Shown here: piece by piece, positions 33,166 to 45,837 of the stretch | How the letters are laid out: the number at the start of each line of letters is the position of its first letter | Numbering within the stretch: the stretch's first letter is position 1 | Assembly: GCA_963920575.1 (NCBI GenBank) | Contig: OY986973.1 | Location: 14,370,062 to 14,434,061 of the forward strand | From: Narthecium ossifragum | Taxonomy: Eukaryota > Streptophyta > Magnoliopsida > Dioscoreales > Nartheciaceae | Length of the DNA stretch: 64,000 nt | Direction: 5' to 3' | Made by a program: the position numbers and the translations under genes | Notes under the pieces: model-generated | Seen by the model: only the letters and a program-made list of their open reading frames with translations | Told to the model about the DNA's origin: nothing | Database searches by the model: none

Positions 33166-35823
33166 CTAGTGAATGCCCGTGCCTACGACACGGACACTCA
33201 TGCAATGTGGCACAAAATATTTAGGGTTTCTAAACGAAATTTTTTGCAGTTGCTCCCTTATACCGAGGGTTAACAACCAAACTCAACATAGGGCAACGAA
33301 CAGAAACATTAAAAACTGGATTAATTCTCCATCTTCATGATAAGTTTCTGAAACTTCTAGACATTCCATTCCACTTAGTGTGAGTATTGCTTAAACCAAC
33401 ATAAGATCTATCCCACAAACAACGAATCATGAAACCATTCGATGCATTCACTGAAATCAAGAACAAACCAGCATAAATTAATGACCAAATAGAAGAAAAA
33501 TTAATAACAGAATCCAAGAATGGCCAGGCTTCTTCTCCAAGTCTCTCAATACACTTCTGCATACAATTGCTTAAACACTACCTGATATTCTATGGCAAAT
33601 TATACTGCATTGAACTAAATAGGTTATGCTTAAACCAAGAAGGGTAAAGTTATAGTTCCCACTCATAATTTGAATGTTATACTTGAACGTGTAGTATCTC
33701 TTCTAAACTGAAAAAAAAAGGGACTAAATATAAGGAAGATAATTTACCATAGAACATTAGGTAATTCAATTAAAGAATGGTGAGACATCAGTTGTTTGAC
33801 AAATTACCATAGAACATCATGACTAAAAAAAGATAACTTACCATAATGGTCATTCAAGAGTGGTCATTCATATAAGGAAGAGCGGTTTTTGAAATGTCTC
33901 ACCTATAAAACATAAAGAACGGTTCAGATTTATCTCCACATCAATCCAATGGTCTAGGTTAGATGATCAACTTTGAGATTCGCAGCCAAAAGCTTTTTCC
34001 CGTCCAAAACTCCCGCCCAATCAATTCAGCCGAGAGAGAGAGCAGTAAAAGTTTTCTCCTATCCCTCATCCCTCCCATCCCATCAACCAAAACTCCCTCA
34101 TCCCTCCCATCCCTCTCCCCCGTCCCCTCTCCCTCTACCCCTCACCCATCCCCTCCCCATGCCCTGTTCCCCGTCCCCATCCCCCTCTCTCCCTCTCTGT
34201 TCCCCTCACCCATCCCCTCTCCTCTCCCCACGCTGACTCGCCCGACCTCGCCCAACCCTCCGTCAGCCGCGCCATCGCCGACCTCGCCCAACCCGAACGG
34301 CTTGACCATCGCCCCACGCCGTCGCCGACCAAGCCCGAGGTCGTAGCCACGCCCCCTTCCCACACCTCTCAAACCACAATCATTGCCCCAGCACCGCCTG
34401 AAGGAACCCCCAGTCTACGGTATGTATCCCACCCCCCTCTACTACGAGCCATCTCTCATCTCCCATCCCTCTTTCTCACTCTCTCTTCCCTCCTAGTAAA
34501 TGCCCGTGTCCATGACACGAAAATTAAGGATTTTTTTAAAAAAATTTTAAAAATAATAAATTTAAATATAAATTCGCTGCTGGATATAATTTAGATTAAA
34601 CAATAAATAAACACATAGGAGAATAGAGCATTCTATATATGTCATATATCAACAAAACTACAACTTAAAAGAACACATTTAAATCAATATTCTATATTGT
34701 AGCTTCAATTTTTCAACTTAAAAGATATTCTCTATTGATACATTTACAACTTAAAATATATTTACATCAATATATCATCACTCAAGCATCAAGCTGCAAT
34801 GAGTCAATAAGGTCTTTCTTTACATCAATATCTTTTGAACCAAGCAGTCTTCAATTTTTCAGCAGAAGATCTAACTTTTTCGAAACTGCATTCAACTTAA
34901 CAACATTCTGTATTGCACCTTAACAGCAATACATGCTCCCCCTTGAATAGCAAATCCATGGTATCATTCACCCAGCGAATAGCAAATCCACCATCCTTGA
35001 ATCTATCAAATAGAAAATAGAACTTAATGAATCTATATGGAGCTTTTGACGTAGATATAAGTATAAGTAGAAAATAGAACTTAATGATAACAGTTGATTT
35101 TGGGACAACATGGATATGCAGAACAGTCATCACAATGATATCATGTCATGAAACACCTCACATGATTAATTTTCTAGGACACTAATTTCTGCTTACCCTT
35201 TGATCAAACCATATCTGAGATCATGCCTGTCAAGTGTTACGCTTCCTTAGCAATTAGCCTCATGCTTAAACTTATACAGCCTTCTCATACATATCAGCGT
35301 CTAAGCCTCCTCTTTTCCACATCCAATTGTTATATATACGTATATGCCCAATATATATCTACATACACATGCCCAGTATGCATATATGCACACAAAAAAC
35401 ACATTGTTAGACCGAGATGTGACATTGACAGAAAGTACAAAACAAAATTTAATATTAAAAATGCATGTAAGTCTGTCAATATGAAGAGTTTGATGTCAAT
35501 ATGAACATTGTTTTGGAAACTATGTGTTTGACATGGTGATGGTTGAACGTGTTGAACCTGATCATAGCACGCAAGAGCAATTAAAGTATAGAATATTAGA
35601 TCCATCATCTGCTCAAATACTTTTACATCATCAATGAAAACCTGCAACAAAAAGGAAAAAAGGTTAGGACAACTAAGAAGAAATATAACTTTTTCACAAA
35701 GTAAATCTATTGCTCGCCAAACTTCCTAAGATATTTACTTTTTCACAAAGTAAATCATTGGGGGAAAAAATGAATACCAACTCTTTGGTGAAAATAAGAA
35801 CACTGAACGTCCCCAAGTAGAGA
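33166..35823 (-). mobile_element. Helitron, minus strand, with an internal second 3' end
   Basis: On the minus strand the element ends CACTAG at 33166, preceded by a hairpin (stem CCGTG/CACGG, 33177-33193). The insertion is between A and T of the B1 LTR, the known Helitron target. Its other end reads TCTCTACTT at 35823, the usual Helitron start. A second CTAG end with its own hairpin (CGTGTC/GACACG, 34505-34519) lies at 34493. No Rep/helicase gene is seen, so it is non-autonomous. The flanks belong to two different elements (B1 LTR and Athila-4 pol), so a deletion or recombination must have followed insertion. Confidence 0.65.
33930..34445 (+). other. Pyrimidine-rich segment inside Helitron, possible captured gene start
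   Basis: A promoter-like stretch ('ttcccgtccaaaactcccgc', near 33998) leads to a C/T-rich leader and a Pro/Ser-rich open frame from 33963. A splice-donor-like ACGGTATGT (34417) follows. The layout suggests a first exon of a host gene carried by the Helitron. No protein family is recognised. Confidence 0.3.
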
Positions 35824-36648
35824 ATTTATCCAAATATAGGATTTGACTTTAGAAAAGAATTTATCCCGATCTTGTTTATTCCAGTGAGCAGGAATAAATC
35901 CAGAGACAAGATAATTTACTATATGTGCAAATCACGGTCTCGGTGCTTGATCAACAGCTAAGAGATATTCATCAGGGAAGGTATCATCAATCGCGGATGA
36001 GTCATTAATGGCATCTAAAGGAAGACGAGAAAGGTGATCCGCAACCACGTTTAAAGATCCCTTTTTATCCAGTAACTCCAGGTCGAACTCTTGAAGGAGC
36101 AAAATCCAACGAATTAATCGAGGTTTAAGCTCTTTCTTAGCGACAAGATATCGAAGAGCGAAATGATCGGTAAAGATTATGACTTTTGATTCAAGAAGAT
36201 AGGAACGAAACTTTTCTAGGGCAAAGATCACAGCAAGTAATTCTTTCTCAGTAGTCCTGTAATTTACCTGCGCTTCATTTAACGTTTTACTAGCATAGTA
36301 AATGACACGAGGAAGTTTATCAATAGTCTGTCCTAAAATGGCACCCACAGTATGATCAGACACGTCACACATGATTTCAAAATGATGGTTATAATCTGGA
36401 GAATGGACAATGGGTGCTGAAGAGAGTGAATCACGGAGGATATTAAAAGCATTGAGACAAGACTTGTCGAACACAAATGGAACATCTTTAACCAGTAAGG
36501 CACATAACGGTCTGGAGATTTTACTGAAATCTTTAATAAATCGCCGGTAGAACCCTGCATGGCCAAGGAATGACTGAATTTGATGCACTGAAGAAGGAGG
36601 CGGAAGTTTAGAAATAAGTTTAGCATGACCAAGAACGATACCCTCTGT
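35824..36648 (-). pseudogene. pol: Athila-4 pol: RNase H and start of integrase
   Basis: On the minus strand the frame follows the RT part after excising solo LTR b: [36 protein letters not shown], then RNase H with [27 protein letters not shown] and [12 protein letters not shown] at 35932 replaces a Trp (APRP-W). Integrase then reads FAHIVNYLVSG and WNKQDRDKFF until the Helitron cuts it near 35824. About 12-14 residues are missing between VLGHA and KLISKLPP. The enzyme would be inactive. Confidence 0.9.
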
Positions 36649-38813
36649 TGTCACAACCCCAACCGAACTCTGCCACAACCCCAACGAAACCACAATAAAA
36701 AGAGGTCAGACGAACTGCCAGAGCAGAAGGGTCAAGTTTGCAGGTAAACTGTACATACTCAGGTTGAACCAGAAGAAGTGACACACATGGTTAGAAAGCC
36801 CTTGGAGTCTAGTTTCTGGAGAATTTTTCCGTTCGGAATTTCGAGTTTCCTAGAGAAAGTTATCACGTTTTTACTACCGACGGCGCAGTACAGAAAGTAG
36901 AACCGAATTCTGGACAAAACAATTCGAATTTGGCTTCAATTTAATTGTGGATTTGCTAACATGTGTCTAGAAGAGGTCGGAGGTCAGGAATATAGAATGG
37001 GGACTAAAATCCAAGTTTCGATTAAGAGAGAGAGCTAAAAGACATCTTTCTCTCAGAGATCGATTTCGAAGCTGCAGTAATACCAATAAGAACTTAAGGA
37101 AACTAAGAGTTTAAGTGGTACATGATTAAATAAAACAGCAGAAACTACTGATCCATAGGGGTTCAAAACACTCTAAACTCACAGATTAACAGTAATATAG
37201 CACCCCCAAATTCAGTTACACAAAAGAGTTAATATAAGACCTCCCACCTCCTACAAACCCATGCAATACACAATCTACAGTCTTGAAACTTCTATACATA
37301 TGCAGGCACTGAGCTACAACAACATCCTTGCACAAAAAGAAATCCAATCTTCCTCGTATAAAAGATGATGCCAAGGTGTTGGAATCGTAAGTTAAACTTC
37401 ACCTCCTGAAATGTATAATGAAAAATGGGATGAGCTAAACAGCCCAGTGAGTAAAAGAATGCTGAAATTGAACCTCACCCTGGGCATCACTCATAACATT
37501 AATGAAAACTAAACTGAATCAAAACAATAGCACACTTCGCGATAAGATTAACTAGATAGAATGTGCTCACTCTTCAGTTAAACAGAATAACCCGTAATTA
37601 TAGACATACATAATCTGTACAGAATTCATTCCCATGATGAATCAAAACAGCTTTAAAGAAGCTGTGAACAGAACAGCTTAAAGAAGCTGTAAGGGACGTC
37701 TACCCTCATTGCAACTGAACCAGATATTTAAGTCCCCTGATATAGGACTTCCAAGGATAGCAAATGATGTCCTTAACATTGTAGGAAATCAAAACATATC
37801 CATAACATCTAACTCAACACTAAATGAATAGCAATACTTGCAGAATTTTAAAGCAAGCAGCTATATATATATACATGAGAAGAATCTCCCATAACAACAC
37901 TAAATGAACAGCAATACTTGCAGAAATTTAAAGGAAGCAGCCATATATATATACATGAGAAGAATCTCCCATAACAACACTAAATGAACAGCAATACTTG
38001 CAGAAATTTAGAGGAAGCAGCCATATATATATATACATGAGAAGAATCTCCCATAACAACACTAAATGAACAGCAATACTTGCAGAAATTTAAAGGAAGC
38101 AGCCATATATATATACATGAGAAGAATCTCCCATAACAACACGAAATGAATAGCAATACTTGCAGAAATTTAGAGGAAGCAGCCATATATATATATACAT
38201 GAGAAGAATCTCCCATATTAAATCGAAACAGAGAGATCATTTCGAGAATCCCATTACTCACATAGACTTGTCTCCCCCTTCAATTCCTTTTTGAAGTGGT
38301 CTTTTACCTCTTTTTCTCTCTGCAGCTTCCTCTCTTCACTTCCCTCTCCCTGCTGCTATCCACTCTGTTTTTCTCTGCAAACCTCCCCTCAAACGAGAGG
38401 AAGAAGGACTCCAAAGTCCAAAAGGTGACTCCCCAAACGTGGGGGTCCTCACCTAAGCCAGTAAGGCTTGCAACTACCACTAAGGGGTGAGCTGTCCCAA
38501 CAGCCATGAGGTGTCCCTCACCCCCCCAAGGGATTGCCAACGTATCAGCATTTTAAGCCTACTCAAGCTTAAAAATCAACTAAGGAACAGATTTGACAAT
38601 AGATCCTATACTAGACAGCTGGTTACTCTAATTCACTTAATCAAAGAACAATAAGGCTGCACAATCACAATAGAGGATAAAATCAATAATCTAATAAACA
38701 TCATGAAGTAGTTCTAAGTTAAGAATTTAGATCTCAACAATGCTACTAAAAACATGGCGCAAAATTTAATGAAAAACATCAAAGATAAAGAAAAGTAATA
38801 CTAGAGCATTACA
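36649..38813 (+). repeat. Solo LTR b of TGTCACAACC family
   Basis: This 2,165-bp LTR has a perfect TCTGT duplication (36644-36648 and 38814-38818) inside Athila-4 pol; removing it restores the MVTEGIVLG reading. It is longer than copies a and c because of the tandem array at 37814-38217. Confidence 0.9.
37814..38217. repeat. Five tandem units of about 80 bp in solo LTR b
   Basis: Units start near 37814, 37895, 37975, 38057 and 38137 (steps 81, 80, 82, 80). Each holds 'acagcaatacttgcagaa', a TATATATA run and 'catgagaagaatctccca'. Copies a and c have one unit. A minus-strand frame through the units is a by-product of the period. Confidence 0.85.
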
Positions 38814-39928
38814 TCTGTTACCATGAAATGACTCTTTTCCCAACTCAACACAAGATTGGTTTTCTCGCATCTAGCAAGAACTTTGGATAGGTTTTCAAGG
38901 CACGATTCAAAGGATTGATCAAAAACAGAGAAGTTATCCATAAATATCTCTAAGAACTGTTCAATCATGTCCCCAAAGATAACAAGCATGCAGCGTTGGA
39001 ATGTAGCAGGTGCATTGCAAAAGCCAAAGGCCATGCGACGATATGCAAATGTTTCATAGGGACAAGTAAAGGTCGTCTTCTCCTGATCATTAGGATCTAT
39101 GGCCACCTGATTATACCCAGAATAACCATCAAGGAAGCAATAATAGGATTGGCCCGATAGTCTCTCTAAAATCTGGTCAAGGAAGGGCAATGGAAAATGA
39201 TCTTTACGTGTTAGAGCGTTAAGACGTCTATAATCGATACAAACTCTCCACCCTGTGGTCTGTCTAGTTGGGATATCCTCCCCTTTATCATTTTTAACCA
39301 CTGTGATTCCAGATTTTTTAGGAACAACTTGAGTAGGGCTAATCCATTTAGAGTCCGAAATAGGGTATATTATCCCTGCGTCTAAGAGTTTAATTACTTC
39401 TTTCATGACAACATCTTTCATAAGAAGGTTGAGTCGGCGTTGCATCTCCCTTACATATTTGATTTCATCCTCCAAGAGTATGCGATGCATGCAAATCGAG
39501 GGAACAATGCCTTTAAGATCACCGATAGACCACCCTATAGCTCGTTTATGCAATTTAAGAATCTCAAGTAGTTGATGCTCTTGATCAGTGGTTAATGTAG
39601 ACGAGATAATTACTGGAAGGGTAGACCCAGGTCCAAGGAAGGCATATTTTAAATTGGAAGGCAATCTTTTCAACTCCAAAGATGGTGGTATAACTAAAGA
39701 AGGTATAGTGGGAATTGAGAAGGTAGGAGGTAAAGGTTCAATGAGAGGCTCTTTCCATGAAATACCGCAGACATCAGTAACCAAATCAAGATCGTTAAAA
39801 TCATTTAAAATCTCTTCATTTTCAGACTTGAAAACCGGTGAAAACTCATTTAAATCATTTTTCTCATCATTCACAACCGGAAAAACTACATCCGTACTCA
39901 GAACATCTTCATGCAAAGCTGAAAAATA
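38814..39928 (-). pseudogene. pol: Athila-4 reverse transcriptase, catalytic site changed
   Basis: Minus-strand frame: acidic linker, then RT with [63 protein letters not shown] and EIFMDNFSVF. The catalytic FMDD of Athila RTs reads FMDN here, losing the second Asp. DHFPLPFLDQILERL and the spacing are typical of Athila. The frame is open from the stop at 39929 to solo LTR b at 38813. Confidence 0.92.
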
Positions 39929-39931
39929 TTA

Positions 39932-40726
39932 GTCAAAAACATCATCCTCAACCATAATAGACATATCACAACTATTCTCAAAACTCCCACACGGAGTATC
40001 AACATTCAACAACAATGCAGGCAATGTATCATCAACACAACTATTCATTTCATCCTCATTAACCAATGCATTAACCATAAAACAGTCATCATCATACGCA
40101 TGATTCTTTGAAGCATGAAATATATTCAAACGCAATTCCATATTACCAAATGTAACTGTCATGTAACCATTTCTATAATTAATACAAGCATTGGCCATAG
40201 CTAAGAAGGGTCGGTCAAGGATTATAGGGATAGATTTTTTAGTTTGCACTCCAGGTTCCATGTCCAGAACTACAAAGTCAACCGAAAATACACACTGATC
40301 AACCTTAACCAAAACATCTTCAAGGATTCCTCTTGGGGTTTTAATTGATCGATCGGCTAATTGTAGGGTCATGGCCGTTGGTTTCAATTCTCCTATGCCA
40401 AACTTAGAATACAAGGAGTAGGGCATGAGGTTGACACTTGCACCCAAATCTAATAGTGCTCCATCAATCGTGTGATTTCCTATAATGCATGAGATTGTGG
40501 GGGTGCCAGAATCCTTGAGCTTAGAAGGAAGATCACATCGAAGGATTGAACTAACTTGCTCAGTCAAGAAAATCTTTTTAGACACGTGCAATCTAGATTG
40601 CCTTTTATGAGTGCAAAGAACCTTGAGGAATTTAGCATAGGATGGAATTTGTTTGATGGCATCAAGCAGAGGAAGCTTAATATGAACTTTCTTAAACACC
40701 TCCATCATTTCATCTAATTTTGAATT
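39932..40726 (-). pseudogene. pol: Athila-4 protease region
   Basis: Minus-strand frame between stops at 40727 (TGA) and 39929 (TAA). It starts with KLPLLDAIKQIPSYAKFLKV, then has an aspartic protease with the DLGAS active-site motif (LLDLGASVNLMP) and the conserved ILDRPFLA region. Both flanking stops are in frame with gag and RT, so Athila-4 was one long gag-pol frame broken by single substitutions. Confidence 0.88.
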
Positions 40727-41615
40727 TCAGAATGGAGTGGAGGTAGGATCTGCTAAAGCTTCAGGAAAAGGAACCTTAGGAACATAAGTCGTGGGATTTG
40801 GTTCTTTCTCATGAGATGATGCTATGTTTGGTGATGCATGTATATTGTCAATGGAATCATGCGGATTTGAACGTGGGGTGTCAGAGGATGAATCAAGCTC
40901 TTTTAATGCATGGGAATCGTTTTCTAATGATGTCTGAGAATGTGATGCATGTAAATCTTGATTATATGTGGTTTCTTCAGGTGGCTCAATGTTGACAAAA
41001 GTTTTACCACTACGAAGGGTTGTCACAGCTTGTACTTGTTCATGCAATGAGTCTACATGATGTTGGCCTTTGGGGTTAGGAATGGGTTGACTAGATAAGT
41101 GTCCATCTTTTCTCTTAGACAATGCAATAGCCAACTGGCCCAATTGGGCCTCTATCTTCGCTAGAGTTTGAGAATGAGAATGTACTAATTGAGTTAACTC
41201 ATCGTTGATTGGACCTTGATTTGGTTGTTGTGGAGGAAGAGATGATTGATTCGGAGGTCCTTGACTTTGCGGAGGTACATACGGTTTATTTCCCCAAGGT
41301 TGAGATGGTTGATTTTGGAAAGGCCGATATGGAGGTCGAAACGATGAAGTTTGGCCTTGAGAATTTATAGGATATGACGGTTGAAACTTTGAAGGATTAA
41401 TTGGAACTTGAGTACCTATAGATGGCCTAGAATTAAAAGAAGTTGGTTGTTGGCTAGATGTTCTCCAAGAAAAATTTGGATGATCTCTTAAACCAGGATT
41501 GTAGGTATTGGAATAAGTATCATAAGCCGGTTTAGATTGCCCATAAACTGCGTTTATGTGTTCTTGTACTAACTCTGGATAATGACATGCTAAGTGGCAA
41601 TCAGTAACATCATGA
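40727..41615 (-). pseudogene. gag: Athila-4 gag, C-terminal part
   Basis: Read on the minus strand, it starts at the solo LTR c insertion with HGHDVTDCHLACHYPEL, the remains of a zinc-knuckle-like Cys/His region. A Pro/Gln/Ser-rich linker follows, then a helical stretch (LTQLVHSHSQTLAKIEAQLG) and TTLRSGKTF. The helical stretch resembles one in the B proteins. The stop is at 40727. Confidence 0.85.
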
Positions 41616-41859
41616 CCATGTGTCATAACCCCAACAAAACCACAATAAAAAAAAAAAAGAAAGAGGTCAGACGAACTGCCAGAGCAGATGGGTCAAGTTT
41701 GCAGGTTAAACTGTACATGCTCAGGTTGAACCAGAAGAAGTAACATATATGGTTGGAAATCTCTTGAAGTCTAGTTTCTGGAGAATTTTACGGTTCGTGA
41801 TTTCGAGTTTTCTAGAGAAAGTTACAACGTTTTTTCTACCGATGACGCAGTGCAGAAAG

Positions 41860-44233
41860 TGTGAGGACCTGTCCCTCCATTCCTGGGTCGACCGCCTGGG
41901 TCAGGCCCATGGCTCGTTGTGGACCACAAGGGCAATTTGGTAAATTGCGCCTTGTCGGCTTGTTTCAAACCCGCGAATGCACACACTGACCTTGTTTGTG
42001 TTAGTGTTTGATTAGAATGGTTAGATGGACCCGGGATCGGAAGATCCGAACTTGGGCTTGCGTTTTAGCCCAAGTTTTGCCTTCTTGGCAAAGGGGATCG
42101 ATCCCCTTGAGAAGAAGATCGATCTTCTTTCTACGAGGATCGATCCTCTTTGAGAAAAGGATCGGTCCTCCCCTTCCAGCAAGTCAGGGCAGTTGGGTTT
42201 GCGAGGACGGCCGTCGTGGCCGTTGCTCTCCTTTGTCTGAGGAGAGGTCTCTTCCCCCACCTTCCCCGACCTTCCCCCACCTTCCCCGGCCTTCCCCTAC
42301 CTTCTCCTTCTCTTCTCTTCCTCTTCTTCCTTCTCTTCTTCTCCTTGGCTGTTTCTTCTTCCCGCAAGCAGAGCTTGCTCTGTTTTTCTTCCGGCAGCCC
42401 ACCTTCATCTCATCCGTTCTCCCTCCTCCGGCCACCGTTTTGGGCATTATAAAGCTTGTTGGATCCGTGGCGACGAGAGGAAGCTCCCTGAAGTGCTTTG
42501 GAACCTTGTTGGTGATCAACTCGCGGGGAATCAACCGAGGAATGCGCAGTTCGGTAGGTGTTCTACCTACATGAGTTAATTAGTGGGTTTAGTTAGATCT
42601 AGCCGTTAGATCTTGATGAAATTGTGATGTGGGATGTATCTTATCTATTAGAATAACTTATTTAAGTTTCATGTTAATCAGTTGAGATTTGAGTAGGTTT
42701 TATGCATGATTGGTCTCGGATTTCTGGTTTTCTGCTGTTCTTGAGAAACAGCCGGCTTGCGGCGAGTTTTCCGGCTTGTATGTGTATGATCTTGGCTTTT
42801 GATAAACATAATAGTTGTAGATCTCTTCGTTATCTTTCCATGCCATCTTAGTTAGTATTTTTACTATTTTCCTACGAATTTTGATGATTTTTCTCGTGGC
42901 ATTCGACGAGGCTGGGCTGAAACCGATATGAGCGTAGGATCGATCCTAATACCCCAGGATCGATCCTATGGCTGGCTGATGGAGTTTTATAGAGTTTTGA
43001 TTAGCCGTTTTGAGTAATGGTTTCCCGTGAATCCAGCCGTTGGATGATCCTGGATTTTGGATGTTGATCCATGCATATAGATCTACTGGTTGCTAAGTTG
43101 GATCTTGAATCCGACGTCGTTTGGACGTCGGATCGACGGGGTCAACTAGCAGCTTGTAGAGAACTTTTTGATGTTTTGAATAAGATATTATAAGCTCGGA
43201 TTATAATAATATATTTTTACTGTTCATCGAAGTTTTCGGGGTTGCTTCCTGTTGCAGAAGTCCGCGGTTGACGGTCGTGGTACCGTCGTAATGCCGGGAC
43301 CCGCTGTGGATCGGCTGGCAGCGGTTGGTAGTACCGCTGCAGCGATCCTGTTAGACTTGTATGTTGCCTGATCATACTGTTGCATGCCTTATTTCTCTTA
43401 TTTGTGTATGTTCATAGCATGCATTCTCTGTTGTGCATTAGTTGCATAGGGTTAGGGCGTGGGTGATTTGTGGATCGCCGTCCTGAGGCTGGAAGCTCGG
43501 ATTTAGCCCTAGGACCGGGTTTGGGTAGTTAGGACTCGGTTTGAATTGTGGTGTCCAGTCGAACTTGATGATAGGCTTAGAGGACTGGTACACACGTGGC
43601 TTGATGATTATAGAGGTCGTGTCGGCCTTGAGTCAGATGCTGAGGTGTAGCCGGTGTCCCACTGTGCGGACCTTGCAGTGTTGGGTTCCTGTAGTTGTGT
43701 CGCCAGTGCTGTTCCTGCTACTGAGTGCTACCCCTGGGCCTCAGGGACACGCGGTGGGGTTATGGGACCCCTGTATACACCCAGATCTTACTCGAGGGCG
43801 ACACTCTTGCATTCCCCTTCCTTCTGTGTGACGTAGTGTAGAACCCTACTGAGCTTTATGCTCACTCCTACCCGCGCTGCGTTTTGCAGGTGCAGGCGCC
43901 AGCTCTTCTTCAGTAGCCCCTACCGGGCAGGTGTTTGGTGGCGCGGCGGCGTCTGGCGGGGTTTGAGGACCGGTGATCCCTTTCTACACTTTTGTTATAG
44001 TTAGTCTCCTACGGGAGTATGATGTATAAACTGTTGTAACCCCTTTTGAGGTTTTCGATTATTATATTATATCTGTTGAGGTTTAAATTTGTTATAATAT
44101 TCAGGGTTACTTATGAATTGAATTGTGAAATCAGTAAGTTGGGGGAACCCCTCGCCTTTATTTTTCCGCATTTAGTTAGTTTCCGGTTCGCGTCGCCCGG
44201 CCCGGTTGGGCTTTCGCGGGTCGAGGCGCGACA
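41860..44233 (+). repeat. Solo LTR 3 of TGTGAGG family
   Basis: This 2,374-bp LTR starts TGTGAGGACC and ends GAGGCGCGACA, with a perfect GAAAG duplication (41855-41859, 44234-44238). It has a pyrimidine-rich leader (42240-42430), a GTAGGT/ACCTAC hairpin (42554-42570), a palindrome pair at about 42934-42968, and acceptor-like TTTTGCAGGTGCAGG near 43882. Confidence 0.9.
42095..42168 (+). promoter_or_regulatory. Phased palindromes in solo LTR 3
   Basis: GGATCGATCC (42095), AGATCGATCT (42116), GGATCGATCC (42137) and a one-base variant (42159) follow at 21, 21 and 22 bp. The outer base pair alternates between G:C and A:T. Confidence 0.6.
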
Positions 44234-45837
44234 GAAAGTAAAACCGAATTCTGGACAAAACAATTCGGATTTGGCTTCAATTTAATTATGGATTGGCTAA
44301 CAGGTGTCTAGAAGAGGTCGGAGGTCAGGGATATAGAAAGGGGACTAAAATCCAAGTTCCGATTAAGATAAGAGAGCTAAAAGACATCTTTCTCTCACAG
44401 ATCGATTTCGAAGCTGCAGTAATATCAATAAGAACTTAAAGAAACTAAGATGTTAAGTAGTACATGATTAGATAAAGCAGCAGAAATTACTGATCCATAG
44501 GGGTTCAAAACACTTTAAACTCATATTAACAACATAATAGCACCCCCAACCGTCAGTTACACTACAAGAGTTGATGCAAGACCTCCCCTATCCTACAAAC
44601 CCATGCAATATACACAATCTACAGTCTTGAAACTTCTATACATATGCAAGCACTGAGCTACAAACAACATCCTTGCACAAAAAGAAATCCAATCTTCCTT
44701 GCATATAAGATGATGCCAAGGTGTTGGAATCGTAAGTTAAACTTCACCTCCTGAAACATAAAATGAGAGATGGGATGAGCTAACCAGCCCAGTGAGTAAA
44801 AGAATGCTAAATTTGAGTCTCACCATGTGTACCATGCATAACACTAATGAAAACTAAACTGAATCAAAACAATAGCACACTTCACGATAAGTTTAACTAG
44901 ATAGAATGTGCTCACTCTTCCGTTAAACAGAATAACCCTTAATTATAAACACACATGATCTGTACAAAATTCATTCCCATGATGAATCAAAACAGCTTTA
45001 AAGAAGCTGTGAGTAGAACAACTTAAGGAAGCTGTAAGGGACGTCTCCCCTCATTGTAACTGAACCAGATATTTAAGTCCCCTGATATAGGACTTCCAAG
45101 GGTAGTAAATGATGTCTTTAACATTTTAGGAAATCAAAACATATCCATAACATCTCTATCAACACTAAATGAATAGCAATACTTGCAGAATTTTAAAAGA
45201 TGCAGCCATATATATATATATAAGAAGAATCTCCTATAATGAATCAAAACAGAGAGATCATTTCGTGAATCCCATTACTCACATAGACTTGTCCTCCCCT
45301 TCAATTCCTTTTTGAAGTGGTCTTTTACCCTTTTTTTTTCTCTCCAACTTCCTCTCTTCACTTCGTTCTCCCTGCTGCTCCCCCCCTGTTTTTCTCTGCA
45401 AACCTCCCCTCCAACGTGAGGAAGAAAGGCTCCCCAAAGTCAAAAGGTGACCCCCCAAACGTGGGGGTCTCCTCACCTAAGCCAGTAAGGCTTGTGTGAT
45501 TCAATCAGGGGGTGAGCTGTCCCAACAGCCATGAGGTGTCCCCCACCCTCAAATGGGTTGCCAACGTACCAACATCTTAAGCCTACTCATGCTTAAGATC
45601 AACTAAGAAAGCAGATTTGACAAATAGAGCCTATACTAGACAGCTGGTTCTCTAATTTACTTAATCAAAGAACAATAAGGCTGCACAATCACAATAGAGG
45701 ATAAAAATCATTAATCTAATAAATATCATGAAGTATTTCTAAGTTAAGAATTTAAATCTCAACAATGCTACTAAAACATGGTGCAAGATTTAATGAAAAG
45801 CTTCAAAAGATATGGAAAGTAATACTAGAGTATTACA

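Larger units (their letters stand above)
41621..45837 (+). repeat. Solo LTR c of TGTCACAACC family, interrupted
   Basis: Flanks are CCATG (41616-41620) and CCAGG (45838-45842), a duplication with one change. With solo LTR 3 removed it is 1,838 bp. It starts TGTCATAACCCC, with an A-rich run near 41645, and ends GAGTATTACA. The shared module (about 41706-41857) is cut at its end by solo LTR 3. The right part (44239-45837) holds no gene. Confidence 0.85.

Noticed and set aside
33963..34346. Proline-rich protein gene
   Set aside because: Low-complexity C/T-rich sequence inside a Helitron; no conserved domain, and it stays open because of base composition.
37814..38217. CRISPR-like regular repeats
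   Set aside because: Units are contiguous 80-bp tandem repeats without spacers, inside a plant LTR.
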